A stretch of 64,000 bases of DNA from an uncultured bacterium (GCA_903919715.1 CAIXJC010000024.1:1-64000); one strand, 5' to 3'. Positions 34,400 to 44,264 are shown, counted from the first letter of the stretch. Program-made: numbers and translations. Notes: generated by a model from the sequence alone, not told the origin.

Positions 34400-35377
34400 C
34401 TATTTCTTTATTGCGGAAGTCTGTCCACGCACAATATCTCGAATGATAAAGATCGGCCTTCCGCGAACTTGTTCGTGGATCCGCCCGAGATACTGTCCAA
34501 TGATTCCAAGCACTAAAAGTTGAACGCTGCCGAGGAGCGTCACAATGATCATCAGACTGGTCCACCCCTGCGGTGTCTTTCCAACAAAGAACCAAGAATA
34601 AAGTGCGTAACCGATGAAACCAAGGCAAAGAAATGCGAAGAGTGCTCCAGCGTAACTCGCCAACATCAGTGGACGTGTAGATGAAGCAGCGATGCCATCA
34701 AGAGCCAAACGTAAGAGTCGAATGAATGGGTACTTCGTTTCGCCCGCAAATCGTTTTTCTCGGTCGTATAAAAATGGAACTTGACGGTATCCAACCCAAC
34801 TCACCATCCCGCGGATAAATCGGTGTCGTTCTGGCATTTGCAGTATTTGATCTACGACTCGCCGAGACATCAATCGAAAGTCACCAGTATCGAGTGGTAT
34901 CGGCGTGTCCGATAATCGCTGAAGGAGTCGATAGAACACAGCACAAGCCATCCGTTTGAGGGGCGCATCGCCACGTCTCGTTCGTCGTTGAGCAAAGACA
35001 ACATCAGCACCTTGATCCATGACCGCAAGCATCTGTGGAAGTAACTCTGGTGGATCTTGGAGATCCGCATCGAGAACAAGTATGCGTTCTCCAGCACAAC
35101 ACTGCAAACCAGCAGAGAGCGCTAATTGATGCCCATGATTCCTCGAAAGATCGACAACAACAAGCATCGGATCTTCGGTTGTGAGCGCAAGCATTTTGAC
35201 GAAGGTGTCATCGCTCGAACCATCGTTTACAAATACGATTTCATATGGTTTTTGGAGGCTTTCCCCAACACCCTTCACTCGTTTATACATTTCAGCGAGG
35301 ACTTCACTTTCGTTATAGCACGGCAAGAGGAAGCTCAAATATGGCCTTTCAAGATTTGAAGTCAGGGGAGAGATCAT
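34400..35377 (-). CDS. Family 2 glycosyltransferase with two C-terminal TM helices
   Basis: The N-terminal GT-A domain has LPCYNESEVLAEM, the EIVFVNDGSSDDT strand and the metal-binding VLDADLQDPPELL. GDFRLMSRRVVD and RFIRGMVSWVGYRQ are typical of polyprenyl-phosphate sugar transferases such as GtrB and ArnC. Two membrane helices follow at about 235-255 and 268-290. It probably transfers a sugar onto undecaprenyl phosphate on the cytoplasmic side. It is coupled to the upstream GT87 gene by ATGA (35374-35377), which suggests the lipid-linked sugar is used by that protein. Confidence 0.93.
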   Translation of the reverse strand: MISPLTSNLERPYLSFLLPCYNESEVLAEMYKRVKGVGESLQKPYEIVFVNDGSSDDTFVKMLALTTEDPMLVVVDLSRNHGHQLALSAGLQCCAGERILVLDADLQDPPELLPQMLAVMDQGADVVFAQRRTRRGDAPLKRMACAVFYRLLQRLSDTPIPLDTGDFRLMSRRVVDQILQMPERHRFIRGMVSWVGYRQVPFLYDREKRFAGETKYPFIRLLRLALDGIAASSTRPLMLASYAGALFAFLCLGFIGYALYSWFFVGKTPQGWTSLMIIVTLLGSVQLLVLGIIGQYLGRIHEQVRGRPIFIIRDIVRGQTSAIKK

Positions 35378-36567
35378 TGTTGGTTGAGTACCTTCGTAGA
35401 CATTGGTGTGAGAGACAATTTGCGTGTGGCCCTAAGAAGTAGGGTAAGCACTACAAAAAAAGAGATCGCCATCATCGGATTCCAAACAAGCGCGAAATTG
35501 TTTCCAAAGAGTGGCCGAAGAGGTTCTTTCAGTATGCCGATTGAGAGCACCATTGCAACCAACCACCATCCTAGAGTTTGACATTGAGGTGTTGCTAGGA
35601 GGGTGAGCGCCCAAAGAGATATAGCAGGTGCCAAAATCACATAACTGTTCGATTCGTTCATTGGATTGAACAACATCAAATAAATTGTGGTGAGCGCGAG
35701 AAGCCAAAATGCACGCAGCGGTTCACCAAATTGCCTGCTCGCAAGAATCCATACACACAAAGTAACAACCGCAGCGATCATTCGAACGGACAGTGCAACT
35801 TGTGTTGGGAGTTCGCCGCCAAACGTTCTGACGATTCCTTGAAAATCAGCAAAGCGATGTTCGACAACCACAGAACATGATTTCAGGTTGATATACGACG
35901 ACAGATATTGGGACCAAACATAATGAAAATCCGCAAAGAGAAATGGGATAACAAGGAGGAACAGAATTCCACCAAGGACTCTCAAGCGCAGCGGGGCATA
36001 CACGAACGGCGCCAGCAAGAGCATCACGAAACCAAGAGGCTTCACGATGACGGCCAAAACCATCCAGAGTGTTGAACTGGACCATCGTTGCCGAACGATT
36101 GATGCAGTGGCGTGCACGAGTAGTCCAGAAAAAAGAGCGTTCGCTTGACCATATCGCAATGCGGAAAGCGAGAGAGGAAGTGTTAGCAATAAAATCCATG
36201 GCAGTATGGTGTTTGTACCGCGGGCAAATTGATTGTTCGTGATTCTCCAAATGCCAGAAATCAGAGTCAATCCCCCGACCCATCGCCACGCGATATCTCC
36301 AATAGGAATCGGAAGCCAATGAAAAGGAGTGAAAAGGATCGCGAAGTGCGGAAAGTAATTCATTCCACTCGGACCCACATAGAGCGGTTGGCGTGTCAGC
36401 CAGTTTCGACTTGCCTCGTGATACAAGCCGGTCACCGTCCGATCGTCTGGATTCAGGGCAACCATCACACTGATAACAACGAGCGCAACAATCCACGCCG
36501 CCAGCGAAACTTGAAGCCAGACAGCATTCTGGTGCCATGGGATCGATTGTGATTCAGGTCGATTCAC
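35374..36567 (-). CDS. GT87/DUF2029-like polytopic glycosyltransferase
   Basis: This 397-residue protein has about ten membrane helices. The first large loop holds the family features: an acidic NPDDRTV segment, YFPHFAILFTPFHWLP and RYGQANALFSGLL. These proteins use polyprenyl-phosphate-linked sugars as donors on the outer face of the membrane. The coupled GT2 gene is the natural source of that donor. The acceptor is unknown. Confidence 0.82.
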   Translation of the reverse strand: MNRPESQSIPWHQNAVWLQVSLAAWIVALVVISVMVALNPDDRTVTGLYHEASRNWLTRQPLYVGPSGMNYFPHFAILFTPFHWLPIPIGDIAWRWVGGLTLISGIWRITNNQFARGTNTILPWILLLTLPLSLSALRYGQANALFSGLLVHATASIVRQRWSSSTLWMVLAVIVKPLGFVMLLLAPFVYAPLRLRVLGGILFLLVIPFLFADFHYVWSQYLSSYINLKSCSVVVEHRFADFQGIVRTFGGELPTQVALSVRMIAAVVTLCVWILASRQFGEPLRAFWLLALTTIYLMLFNPMNESNSYVILAPAISLWALTLLATPQCQTLGWWLVAMVLSIGILKEPLRPLFGNNFALVWNPMMAISFFVVLTLLLRATRKLSLTPMSTKVLNQQ

Positions 36568-36828
36568 AGTTTTTGCAACAGAATTTATGTGATTATGCTG
36601 GATATTTAAAGACTACTCTCATGGTTGTGGTCTGTCATTTGATCGCTTATTGACCACTCATTAGTGAGGTTCGCCAGGGGCGACTATTTGATAAAGCGCA
36701 GAATTTTTCTGGTCCCCCATCGGCTCGAATTGGCAAATCATCGTGATCAGCCTCTTCTTGCAATTGCTAAATCAGGCGCCATAATCAAACATCTTCGAAC
36801 TTCGAAGGCTATAAATTTCTTCCCACCA

Positions 36829-38301
36829 ATGAATCACAAGAACAACAGTTCGCAATCCTTTTCTGGCGCACGGATGACCGTGTTGGCAGCAATGTCACTT
36901 GTCAGCACATTGAATTTCCAATTCGATCGTGTGGCGCATTCTGATTGCACTGCAGATATCAATGGCGATCAATTTGTTGACGGTGTTGATCTTGCAACGA
37001 TGCTTTCGAATTGGGGTGGAGCGGGCGGCGATGTCACTGGCGACGGAAATACAGACGGAACCGACATCGCCTCGCTTTTGAGCGCATGGGGTCCATGCCC
37101 ATTGCCAGCGGTTGAGTGGTTGCTTGTGACATCGACAAGTACGACCACAACAACAGCATTCGATTCGGCCGGTGTCGCTGCGAAGACTTGGGTCGGAGCC
37201 TCAGGAGGCGCGAGTGTGGCGTACCTGCGTGGCGATGGTTCGCTCGTACGTCCAACCGTCTATTCAGCAGGTGCCTACAACGGGGCGGCTCGTGGAGGGC
37301 GCATTCAGATATTCAACAGCGTAGGAACGCTTACGAGTGATCTTGTCGTTGCGACAACTCAGTATCAACAACACCACGACATTCGTCTGATGCCAAACGG
37401 AAACATTCTCTGTATCGTTTGGGAGGGGCATACGCAGGCTGAAGGCACGGCAGCTGGACGGTTGAACCTCACGACGCCGATATGGTCGGAGTCGATTCTC
37501 GAAATTGAACCGACGGGTTACAGCACATTCAACATTGTGTGGCGTTGGAATCTTTGGGATCACATCGTGCAGAATGCCAACGCAGCATTTCCAAACTATG
37601 CAGTTGTCAGCACAAAACCAGAATTGGTGAATATCAACGCGGGAAGCGTGGCGACTTCGATGGGAGTTGGCGATTGGATTCACATGAATTCTATTGATTA
37701 CAATCCAACTCTCGATCAAATCGTTGTGAGCTCTCGAACACTCAGTGAACTTTGGGTGATCGATCACTCAACAACGACCGCACAAGCAGCGACCCATGTC
37801 GGTGGCGCAAGAAATCACGGCGGCGATCTCCTTTATCGCTGGGGAAATCCAGCGAATTACGATCGCGGCACTTCGGCCAATCAAAGTTTCTTTGTCGTCC
37901 ATAGTGCGACATGGATTGATGCTGGACTTCCTGGAGCTGGAAACATCATGGCCTTCTGTAATGGCGATCGATCTGGAACAGCCAACGATTACTCCACCGT
38001 TATGGAAATCGTTCCACCGCGAGATTTAACAGGAAATTATGCGATCGACTCCACCACTTTCTTTGGGCCAAGAACTCCTGTCTGGACATATGGATCTCCG
38101 AATCAGATTTATGGTGGAGGAACTCAGTGTGGTGCATTTCGAACGCTCGACAATACGACGTTAATTACATTGATGAACTCAGGGCGAATTTTCGAAGTGA
38201 ATAGCGCTGGAACTGTCGTTTGGAACATCGACAATGCAGGAACGAATATCGCTCGTGCGCCGCGATATCGCCTCGTGAACGGCCAGTGGGTTGGTCCCTA
38301 A
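36829..38301 (+). CDS. Secreted arylsulfotransferase-like protein with N-terminal dockerin-like module
   Basis: ATG 36829 gives a signal peptide, then a two-repeat calcium-binding module (ADINGDQFVDGVDLATML, GDVTGDGNTDGTDIASLLSAWG). The rest is an ASST-type beta propeller with HHDIRLMPNGNILCIVWEG, DWIHMNSIDYNPTLDQIVVSSR, ELWVIDHSTT and LYRWGNP. ASST enzymes transfer sulfate between phenols, although many bacterial members are uncharacterised. Finding the dockerin-like part at the N-terminus is unusual. The upstream 261 bases hold no other gene; the frame is open back to 36664 but that part does not look coding. Confidence 0.85.
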   Translation: MNHKNNSSQSFSGARMTVLAAMSLVSTLNFQFDRVAHSDCTADINGDQFVDGVDLATMLSNWGGAGGDVTGDGNTDGTDIASLLSAWGPCPLPAVEWLLVTSTSTTTTTAFDSAGVAAKTWVGASGGASVAYLRGDGSLVRPTVYSAGAYNGAARGGRIQIFNSVGTLTSDLVVATTQYQQHHDIRLMPNGNILCIVWEGHTQAEGTAAGRLNLTTPIWSESILEIEPTGYSTFNIVWRWNLWDHIVQNANAAFPNYAVVSTKPELVNINAGSVATSMGVGDWIHMNSIDYNPTLDQIVVSSRTLSELWVIDHSTTTAQAATHVGGARNHGGDLLYRWGNPANYDRGTSANQSFFVVHSATWIDAGLPGAGNIMAFCNGDRSGTANDYSTVMEIVPPRDLTGNYAIDSTTFFGPRTPVWTYGSPNQIYGGGTQCGAFRTLDNTTLITLMNSGRIFEVNSAGTVVWNIDNAGTNIARAPRYRLVNGQWVGP

Positions 38302-38307
38302 AGTGTT

Positions 38308-39126
38308 TTACCGTTTCGCTTCAGCGCCTGGCGTTACGGCGAAGGGAATTCCAGCCGCATCTAGCGCAACCTTCACTTCCCGCATCGTTGCCTGACGAAC
38401 CGCAAGAAATTCTCCCGCTGCGCTCCAAACCTGTATCTGCCATATCAAACCAGCAGACGTCAGTTCTAAGAGAACAACATCAGGCTTATCCGCAAGTTTC
38501 GCTGGAACTCGCGCTGCAGCTTCAGTGAGTGCAATACGCGTCTGGTCAATATCCGCGCTGTGATGCAGAGTCACAATGACATCCACCCGCCGTCTCTCGT
38601 GAAAGCTGACATTCGTGATGACTGCACCAAAGATTGCGCTGTTTGGAATAAAAATACGTTTGTTGTCGACCGTATCCAGAGTGGTTGAAAACAAATCAAT
38701 CTCATAGACCGCGCCAGATTGGCCAGCTGCGACAATCGAATCTCCAATCTTGTACGGGCGAAAAATCATCAACATGATTCCCGATGCAAAATTGGAGAGC
38801 GTTCCTTGGAATGCAAGACTGACTGCCAAACCGACTGCGCCAATAAGGACGGAGAAACTTGCTGTTTCGAATCCAAACTTGTTCAGAACAAATGTCGCAG
38901 CGATCAAGAGGATCGCCCACCGAGTCAACTTCGCAAAGAAACGAGCGAGCGTTGGTTCGATCTCTGCCCGTTCACAAGCGTTGACCACCAACCGCCGTGC
39001 CCAACTCGACGCAAAGAACGCAACGGCGACGATCATGCACGACCACAGCACTGGTGCGCCATATTGCATCGCGAGATCTATCCACTGTTGAGATGTCATG
39101 TGAACGCTTTCGGTGGTGGTGGTCAT
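38308..39126 (-). CDS. Small-conductance mechanosensitive channel (MscS family)
   Basis: Three membrane helices (about residues 20-36, 60-77 and 85-112) end in the pore helix with the glycine/alanine pattern GAVGLAVSLAFQGTLSNFASGIMLMIFRPYKIGD. A beta domain with VDNKRIFIPNSAI and a C-terminal alpha/beta domain follow, completing the 272 residues. The channel releases solutes on osmotic downshift. ATG 39126 is preferred to 39147 because it leaves a conventional N-terminus. It follows trpD on the same strand after 24 bases. Confidence 0.93.
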   Translation of the reverse strand: MTTTTESVHMTSQQWIDLAMQYGAPVLWSCMIVAVAFFASSWARRLVVNACERAEIEPTLARFFAKLTRWAILLIAATFVLNKFGFETASFSVLIGAVGLAVSLAFQGTLSNFASGIMLMIFRPYKIGDSIVAAGQSGAVYEIDLFSTTLDTVDNKRIFIPNSAIFGAVITNVSFHERRRVDVIVTLHHSADIDQTRIALTEAAARVPAKLADKPDVVLLELTSAGLIWQIQVWSAAGEFLAVRQATMREVKVALDAAGIPFAVTPGAEAKR

Positions 39127-39150
39127 GATGGGGCTCGAACGATACAAAAA

Positions 39151-40245
39151 TTATGACGGAGTCTCCATTGAAATTCGCACAAGGCTTGCAAGTGTTTCCC
39201 GTGCGGCGCCAGAAGCCAAAGTAGATCGAGCCATTGCAACTCCGCCTCGCAAATCTTCGACCAATCCTGCAGCCAGCAAAGCTGCTGCCGCATTCGCAAT
39301 CGTCAGATCAACCGCTGCACGTGGCGCGCGATTTTCGAGAACATCGATACAAAGATTGCTTGCAGCAGAGAGAGTGTCGGGTGCGATAGAAAGCGGATTA
39401 ACGCGTGCAATCCCTAAGATTTCTGGCGTCGTTTCATAGATCCGCACCGATCCTCCCTGTGCATTTTTTTTAACTTCTGCAACTAATGTCGGCGCACCGG
39501 TGGTGACTTCATCCAATCCGTCCAGTCCGTGATAGACAACCGCTTGTACTGCTCCAAGTTCACGCAGTACTTCAGCGACAAGCGGAACGAACGAACGGTC
39601 GTAGACGCCAATCGCTTGCCTGCGTGCTTGCGCAGGATTTGTAAGTGGCCCAAGAAGATTAAAGATCGTTGGAAATCCAAGAGTTTTTCGAACGGGCATT
39701 GCGTGGCGTGCTGCTGGATGATGATTGGGAGCGAAACAAAAAGCGATATGAGCTTCTTCAAGGCAGCGGCGTTGAATCAGAGCGTTGGCATCAACTCGAA
39801 CACCAAGCGCATCTAAGACTTCTGCGGAACCACGCCCAGTGCGTGAACGGTTGCCGTGTTTCGCGACAAATGCTCCGGCAGACGCTGCAATGATCGCAGC
39901 GAGCGTGCTGACATTGAAAGTCTTTGGGGCCCCCCCTGTTCCAGCCGTATCCAAAATGTTCGAAGTGTCGATTGAAGTTGGGAGCGGCGTGGCGCACTCA
40001 CGCATCACGGTTGCCGCACCAGCAAGTTCGTCAATGGTGGGCAGCCGGCGTGCGAGAAGGGCTAACAATGCTCCCATTTCAGCGTGATGGGCGGATCCAG
40101 TCATGATTTCAGTGAATGCAGCCCGAGATTCATCAAATGTCAGCGTCTTGCCCTGAATCAGCAGTTTCAGGAAGGGGGTTAAATCACCAGGCCGCTCGGG
40201 GCGAGCGAATTCACTGGGACTTCCATGGGTGAGTGGCGCTTCCAT
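39151..40245 (-). CDS. trpD: Anthranilate phosphoribosyltransferase
   Basis: TrpD joins anthranilate to phosphoribosyl pyrophosphate in tryptophan synthesis. The PRPP loop DTAGTGGAPKTFNVST, the KHGNRSRTGRGSAEVLDALG anthranilate site, and FNLLGPLTNPA are complete. The length of 364 residues, against about 340 normally, reflects an N-terminal extension. No other trp gene is in the window. Confidence 0.95.
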   Translation of the reverse strand: MEAPLTHGSPSEFARPERPGDLTPFLKLLIQGKTLTFDESRAAFTEIMTGSAHHAEMGALLALLARRLPTIDELAGAATVMRECATPLPTSIDTSNILDTAGTGGAPKTFNVSTLAAIIAASAGAFVAKHGNRSRTGRGSAEVLDALGVRVDANALIQRRCLEEAHIAFCFAPNHHPAARHAMPVRKTLGFPTIFNLLGPLTNPAQARRQAIGVYDRSFVPLVAEVLRELGAVQAVVYHGLDGLDEVTTGAPTLVAEVKKNAQGGSVRIYETTPEILGIARVNPLSIAPDTLSAASNLCIDVLENRAPRAAVDLTIANAAAALLAAGLVEDLRGGVAMARSTLASGAARETLASLVRISMETPS

Positions 40246-40268
40246 AGCAAGTCGGGGATGCTACGCAG

Positions 40269-41267
40269 GTGCTCGCAGTCCTTGTTCACACCCTCGACCC
40301 ATTCGCGATTGAAATTTCGCCTGGCTTTGGAATCCGCTGGTATGGCATTTCCTATGCCGCTGGTTTTTTTATGGCGTGGTTCCTTCTACGCGAACTCGCT
40401 CGTCGAGAGCGAATAGGCATGACGGTCACGCAAGTCGGCGATTTGATGACCTATCTCATTATGGGGGTTGTGGTGGGCGGCCGAGTTGGTCATGTTGTTT
40501 TCTACGAGCCTCACCTTCTTATTACATTTCACTCATCACTTCCATGGTGGGGACTTCTTGATATCCATAAGGGCGGCATGTCTAGCCACGGTGGAATCAT
40601 TGGCACGATGATCGCCAGTGTGTTGTTCGCACGTCGTATACATCGCCCAGTTCTTCATCTCTTTGATTGTGTTGCCTTTGTTGCTCCATTTGGTTTGTGC
40701 TTTGGTCGTCTGGCGAATTGGGTCAATGGCGAATTATGGGGCAAGCCACTTCCGGAATCGATGCAGGCGAATCCGCCGTGGTGGGCGGTGAAATATCCAG
40801 CTGAAGTTCTCAGCGAACATTTTCAGATTTCAAAACTTGCGCCCCTTCAATCACTGGTCAATCCAGTGGATCCACTACCAGAAGCCATCTATCGCGCCGC
40901 ATATCTGCACCGAACAGATGTGATGGTGAAACTCGAACCGCTTTTGACTGCGTACTACCCAAGCAACTTCATCCAAGCGTTGACCGATGGTCCAATTTTA
41001 TTTCTCGTTATGACAATTGTTTGGCTGCGACCGCAGCGCGTAGGCGTTATTGCAGGCGTGTTTTTGTTGACATACGGCATCGCACGGATGACTAGCGAAC
41101 AGTTTCGTCAAATCGATGAAGGTGTATTGATGCTCGGGTCGTTAACACTTCCAATGCTGCTTTCACTTGCGATGATTGCTTGTGGAATAGCCCTGATCGT
41201 GTGGGCATCCCGCCAAGCAGAGAAGGCGGTTGGTGGATTACTTTCGAGCGCAGACAGCGGGATGTGA
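40269..41267 (+). CDS. lgt: Phosphatidylglycerol-prolipoprotein diacylglyceryl transferase
   Basis: Lgt adds diacylglycerol to the lipobox Cys of prolipoproteins in the inner membrane. The signature GGRVGHVVFY, the loop HKGGMSSHGG with the essential His, and FGRLANWVNGELWG are present among seven predicted helices. The start is GTG 40269. At 332 residues it is longer than usual because of an extra roughly 50-residue loop after the GRxxN motif. Its substrates here include the lipoproteins at 9236 and 59427. Confidence 0.95.
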   Translation: MLAVLVHTLDPFAIEISPGFGIRWYGISYAAGFFMAWFLLRELARRERIGMTVTQVGDLMTYLIMGVVVGGRVGHVVFYEPHLLITFHSSLPWWGLLDIHKGGMSSHGGIIGTMIASVLFARRIHRPVLHLFDCVAFVAPFGLCFGRLANWVNGELWGKPLPESMQANPPWWAVKYPAEVLSEHFQISKLAPLQSLVNPVDPLPEAIYRAAYLHRTDVMVKLEPLLTAYYPSNFIQALTDGPILFLVMTIVWLRPQRVGVIAGVFLLTYGIARMTSEQFRQIDEGVLMLGSLTLPMLLSLAMIACGIALIVWASRQAEKAVGGLLSSADSGM

Positions 41268-41301
41268 AAATTCAGAAGCGTCGATTGCCGATATCACAAA
41301 T

Positions 41302-41991
41302 TCATTTGTGATAGACCCCGACAGAATTCGTCCACTCGGGCGTCCATAAACGGAATCCACCGACGAATGCATTCGCATTGTCACCGAGCTTGCAATTCTT
41401 TGGCAGCTCCTTCAATCTCACTGCGTTTCCGCCGCCAAGGACGACATAATCTGGAATCAGTGCTTGCGAGAGAATTTCAATCACTGTGTGAACGTCTTTC
41501 GTCCAGCGTTTTTTTCCATGTTTCTTCAGCGCCTTGACGCCGACAGCATCCTCGAAAGTTTTTCCCTTTCGAAATGGCATGTGAGCAAGCTCTGTAGGCA
41601 ATATCACATGGTCTGCAATCAAACATGATCCAAGTCCCGTGCCGAATCCAAGGAAAAGCATCCGCCCTCCCTCGTAGGACCCAACGGCTTGCATCGCAGC
41701 ATCATTGATAAGCTTGACTTCTTTTGCGAATCCTTCTTCGTAATCAAAGTCGACCCATCCCTTGCCGAGATTTGCCGGATCGTGTGAGGGTTGATTTCGG
41801 ACGATTGGCGCTGGGAGTCCAATCGATACGGCATCGAATTTCCAACCCTCCGCTAACTTGAGGACACCGTCGACCATTTGCTTAGGTGTCAACGTTGTTC
41901 CAGATGGAAACGATCGTTTCTCTGGATCGCTCTCCACCCGAATCTTGACATTTGTGCCGCCAATATCAATCGCTAGTACTTTGAGGTCCAT
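41302..41991 (-). CDS. ROK-family sugar kinase, polyphosphate-glucokinase-like
   Basis: The phosphate-binding DIGGTNVKI, the SIGLPAPI strand, NDAAMQAVGSYEGG and the GFGTGLGSCLI loop are the conserved parts of the polyphosphate/ATP glucokinase branch of ROK proteins. The 229-residue length fits that branch (about 240-260). The cysteine zinc motif of other ROK proteins is absent. The 5' end overlaps the SOUL gene by 26 bases. It would phosphorylate glucose or a related sugar in the cytoplasm. Confidence 0.85.
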   Translation of the reverse strand: MDLKVLAIDIGGTNVKIRVESDPEKRSFPSGTTLTPKQMVDGVLKLAEGWKFDAVSIGLPAPIVRNQPSHDPANLGKGWVDFDYEEGFAKEVKLINDAAMQAVGSYEGGRMLFLGFGTGLGSCLIADHVILPTELAHMPFRKGKTFEDAVGVKALKKHGKKRWTKDVHTVIEILSQALIPDYVVLGGGNAVRLKELPKNCKLGDNANAFVGGFRLWTPEWTNSVGVYHK

Positions 41992-42727
41992 GAGGTGAGA
42001 GTACAGGAGAGATCAATTCAATCGGCAACTGAACCTCCCCCCATTTGTCCGCATTGCGAATAGCGGGTCCGTTGTATGAAAACGTTCGGGGATCGCCTGT
42101 CGCGTGCCAGATCGGGTGCTCCTTGAGCCATGTATTGAGAATAGTCAGTCCCTCGTTTGCCTTCTTGATTCCATACGGTCCGTTTAACCCGATAGAAAGA
42201 ACTGTGACAGGAGCTGTATCCACGACATTGATAACACCATCCGCTCCAGTGGGTCCCATATCGCTGGTGCGATAGAGAAAAGACATTGTCCACGATCCGT
42301 TCTGGTCATTGAGTTGATTTGAATTCTTCTCCAGCATTCCTCGGTAATCCATTTCGACTGGGCTCGTCATTGCAATTTCGCGTGACTTGATGTGATTGAA
42401 GAGTGGGAAGAAAGAAGAAAACATTCCAATGCTTGGATTTCCCTTTGCGGAAATTTCGGCGCGGCGAACCGATGGGTATGACTTCAAATCAATAGCTCCA
42501 GGGGGAGTTGGTGCGGGATATCCAATTGGCAGGGGCGCCTCGATCTGGAAGCGTCCACAGCGCCATAACTCGCCGTCCCGTGTCGGTTCGGCAGATGGAC
42601 CGTTTCCATAACTCCCAATTCGGACACACTCTCCAGCTGGCGGCAGCACAGAGACGCGTGTTTGCGGGGATCCTTGAATGAGGATGATGGCGATGGCTAC
42701 GAGAATATTGGTGGAGAGTGGTTCCAT
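41966..42727 (-). CDS. SOUL-family (heme-binding-like) secreted protein
   Basis: ATG 42727 gives a signal peptide (ILVAIAIILIQG). The mature part has VRRAEISAKGN, FFPLFNHIKSREIAMTSPVEMDY and the ending VTVLSIGLNGPYG, which fit the SOUL/HBP fold; the IAMTxPV motif is characteristic. Vertebrate members bind heme, but ligand use by bacterial ones is mostly untested. The frame is open upstream to 42850 without coding character. It is divergent from the aldehyde dehydrogenase at 42779. Confidence 0.8.
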   Translation of the reverse strand: MEPLSTNILVAIAIILIQGSPQTRVSVLPPAGECVRIGSYGNGPSAEPTRDGELWRCGRFQIEAPLPIGYPAPTPPGAIDLKSYPSVRRAEISAKGNPSIGMFSSFFPLFNHIKSREIAMTSPVEMDYRGMLEKNSNQLNDQNGSWTMSFLYRTSDMGPTGADGVINVVDTAPVTVLSIGLNGPYGIKKANEGLTILNTWLKEHPIWHATGDPRTFSYNGPAIRNADKWGEVQLPIELISPVLSPHGPQSTSD

Positions 42728-42778
42728 ATGTAAATTTTCTACCAAGCATGCGTTGGATTGGCATGGGATACTAGGAAC

Positions 42779-44230
42779 ATGACGACGCCGAGAACAACAT
42801 GGGATTTCGCACCTGCGCCAGAGTCGACGAAGGTCGAAATCAAGCCACACTATGGACTGTTTATCGATGGCGCATTTCGAGAATCCAGATCTGGTCGAAG
42901 CATTGAAACAATAAACCCCGCTACAGAGGCATCCCTATCGCACATTTGCGAAGCAGACGCAAGCGACGTGAATTCCGCAGTTGTTGCAGCACGCAAGGCC
43001 TTAAAAAGTTGGCGACGCACACCTGCCCTTGAACGTGCGAAATATTTGTATCGCATCGCTCGTCGCATTCAAGAGAGGGCACGTGAACTTGCCGTGCTCG
43101 AAACGATGGATAACGGAAAACCGATTCGTGAAACGCGCGACGAAGATGTTCCCAACGCGGCCGCCCATTTTTTTCACCATGCAGGGTGGTGCGATAAATT
43201 GCGCTGGGCATGTCCGACGGCTGATGGAACAAATCCAGAGCCGATCGGCGTGTGCGGGCAGATCATTCCCTGGAACTTTCCCTTGATGATGGCTGCGTGG
43301 AAAATCGCACCAGCACTCGCATGTGGAAACACAGTGGTGCTCAAGCCGGCAGAAACGACATCGCTGACCGCACTTCGGCTCGCCGAGATTCTGCAAGAAA
43401 TTGATCTTCCGCCAGGGGTCGTCAACATCATCACAGGCGCTGGAGAGACTGGGCGCGAACTTGTCGCTCACAATGATGTAGACAAGATTGCATTCACAGG
43501 ATCCACGGATGTTGGACGCGCAATCGCATCGACGGTCGCAGGCACCAAGAAACGATTAACGCTTGAATTAGGCGGAAAAAGCCCCAATATTATTTTCGCT
43601 GACGCTGCGATTGATCAAGCAGTTGAAGGAGTTGTTTCTGCGATTTGGGCGAATCAAGGACAAGTCTGTTGTGCTGGAAGCAGACTGCTCGTGGAAGAAT
43701 CTGTGGCAGATGAAGTGATAGAAAAACTGAGACTTCGGATGCGAAGTTTGCGGGTGGGAGATCCGCTCGATAAAAACACAGATGTCGGCGCAATCAATAA
43801 TCGAGCGCAACTAGATCGCATTGAGCACTACATAAAGATCGGGACCGCAGAAGGCGCAGAGCGCAACGAAGTCTCTGACACCCCCTTGCCTTCAAAGGGA
43901 TATTGGTGCCGCCCATGTTTTTTCACCGGGGTTCAGCCTGCACACACGATTGCCCGCGAAGAAATTTTCGGTCCAGTTCTTGCAGTGATGACCTTTCGAA
44001 CTCCCGATGAAGCGGTCGCACGTGCGAACAATACGATGTATGGATTGAGCGCCGGAATATGGACAAGTCGCGGATCGAAGGCGTATGAAGTCGCCCGTCA
44101 GATCAAGGCTGGTGTGATTTGGTGCAATACATTTAACCAGTTTGATCCTGCTGCACCATTCGGTGGATATCGCGAATCTGGATTTGGTCGCGAAGGCGGT
44201 CGTTCCGGTTTGTCGGCGTATTGCATGTGA
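42779..44230 (+). CDS. NAD(P)-dependent aldehyde dehydrogenase (full length)
   Basis: The 483-residue protein has the cofactor-binding IIPWNFPLMMAAWKIAPALACGNTVVLKPAE, FTGSTDVGR, the general-base Glu in LELGGKSPNI and the catalytic Cys in GQVCCAGSR. EIFGPVLAVMTF and the C-terminal PFGGYRESGFGREGG are also normal. A GWCDKL motif near residue 145 is shared with the half-length homologue 34 bases downstream. Together they resemble a split ALDH16-like pair or the deoC-linked ALDH pairs known to me from actinobacteria. The substrate is not known. Confidence 0.94.
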   Translation: MTTPRTTWDFAPAPESTKVEIKPHYGLFIDGAFRESRSGRSIETINPATEASLSHICEADASDVNSAVVAARKALKSWRRTPALERAKYLYRIARRIQERARELAVLETMDNGKPIRETRDEDVPNAAAHFFHHAGWCDKLRWACPTADGTNPEPIGVCGQIIPWNFPLMMAAWKIAPALACGNTVVLKPAETTSLTALRLAEILQEIDLPPGVVNIITGAGETGRELVAHNDVDKIAFTGSTDVGRAIASTVAGTKKRLTLELGGKSPNIIFADAAIDQAVEGVVSAIWANQGQVCCAGSRLLVEESVADEVIEKLRLRMRSLRVGDPLDKNTDVGAINNRAQLDRIEHYIKIGTAEGAERNEVSDTPLPSKGYWCRPCFFTGVQPAHTIAREEIFGPVLAVMTFRTPDEAVARANNTMYGLSAGIWTSRGSKAYEVARQIKAGVIWCNTFNQFDPAAPFGGYRESGFGREGGRSGLSAYCM

Positions 44231-44264
44231 AATTGATTGGCATAGAACAAATCGGAGAATCAAG

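Noticed and set aside
34019-34516. 165-codon plus-strand ORF inside comEC and the glycosyltransferase
   Set aside because: It spans two genes on the opposite strand that have clear family motifs, so it is a shadow frame.
44142-44264. Start of the half-length ALDH at 44142
   Set aside because: The first 41 codons overlap the upstream ALDH in another frame, whereas ATG 44265 gives a normal ALDH N-terminus.
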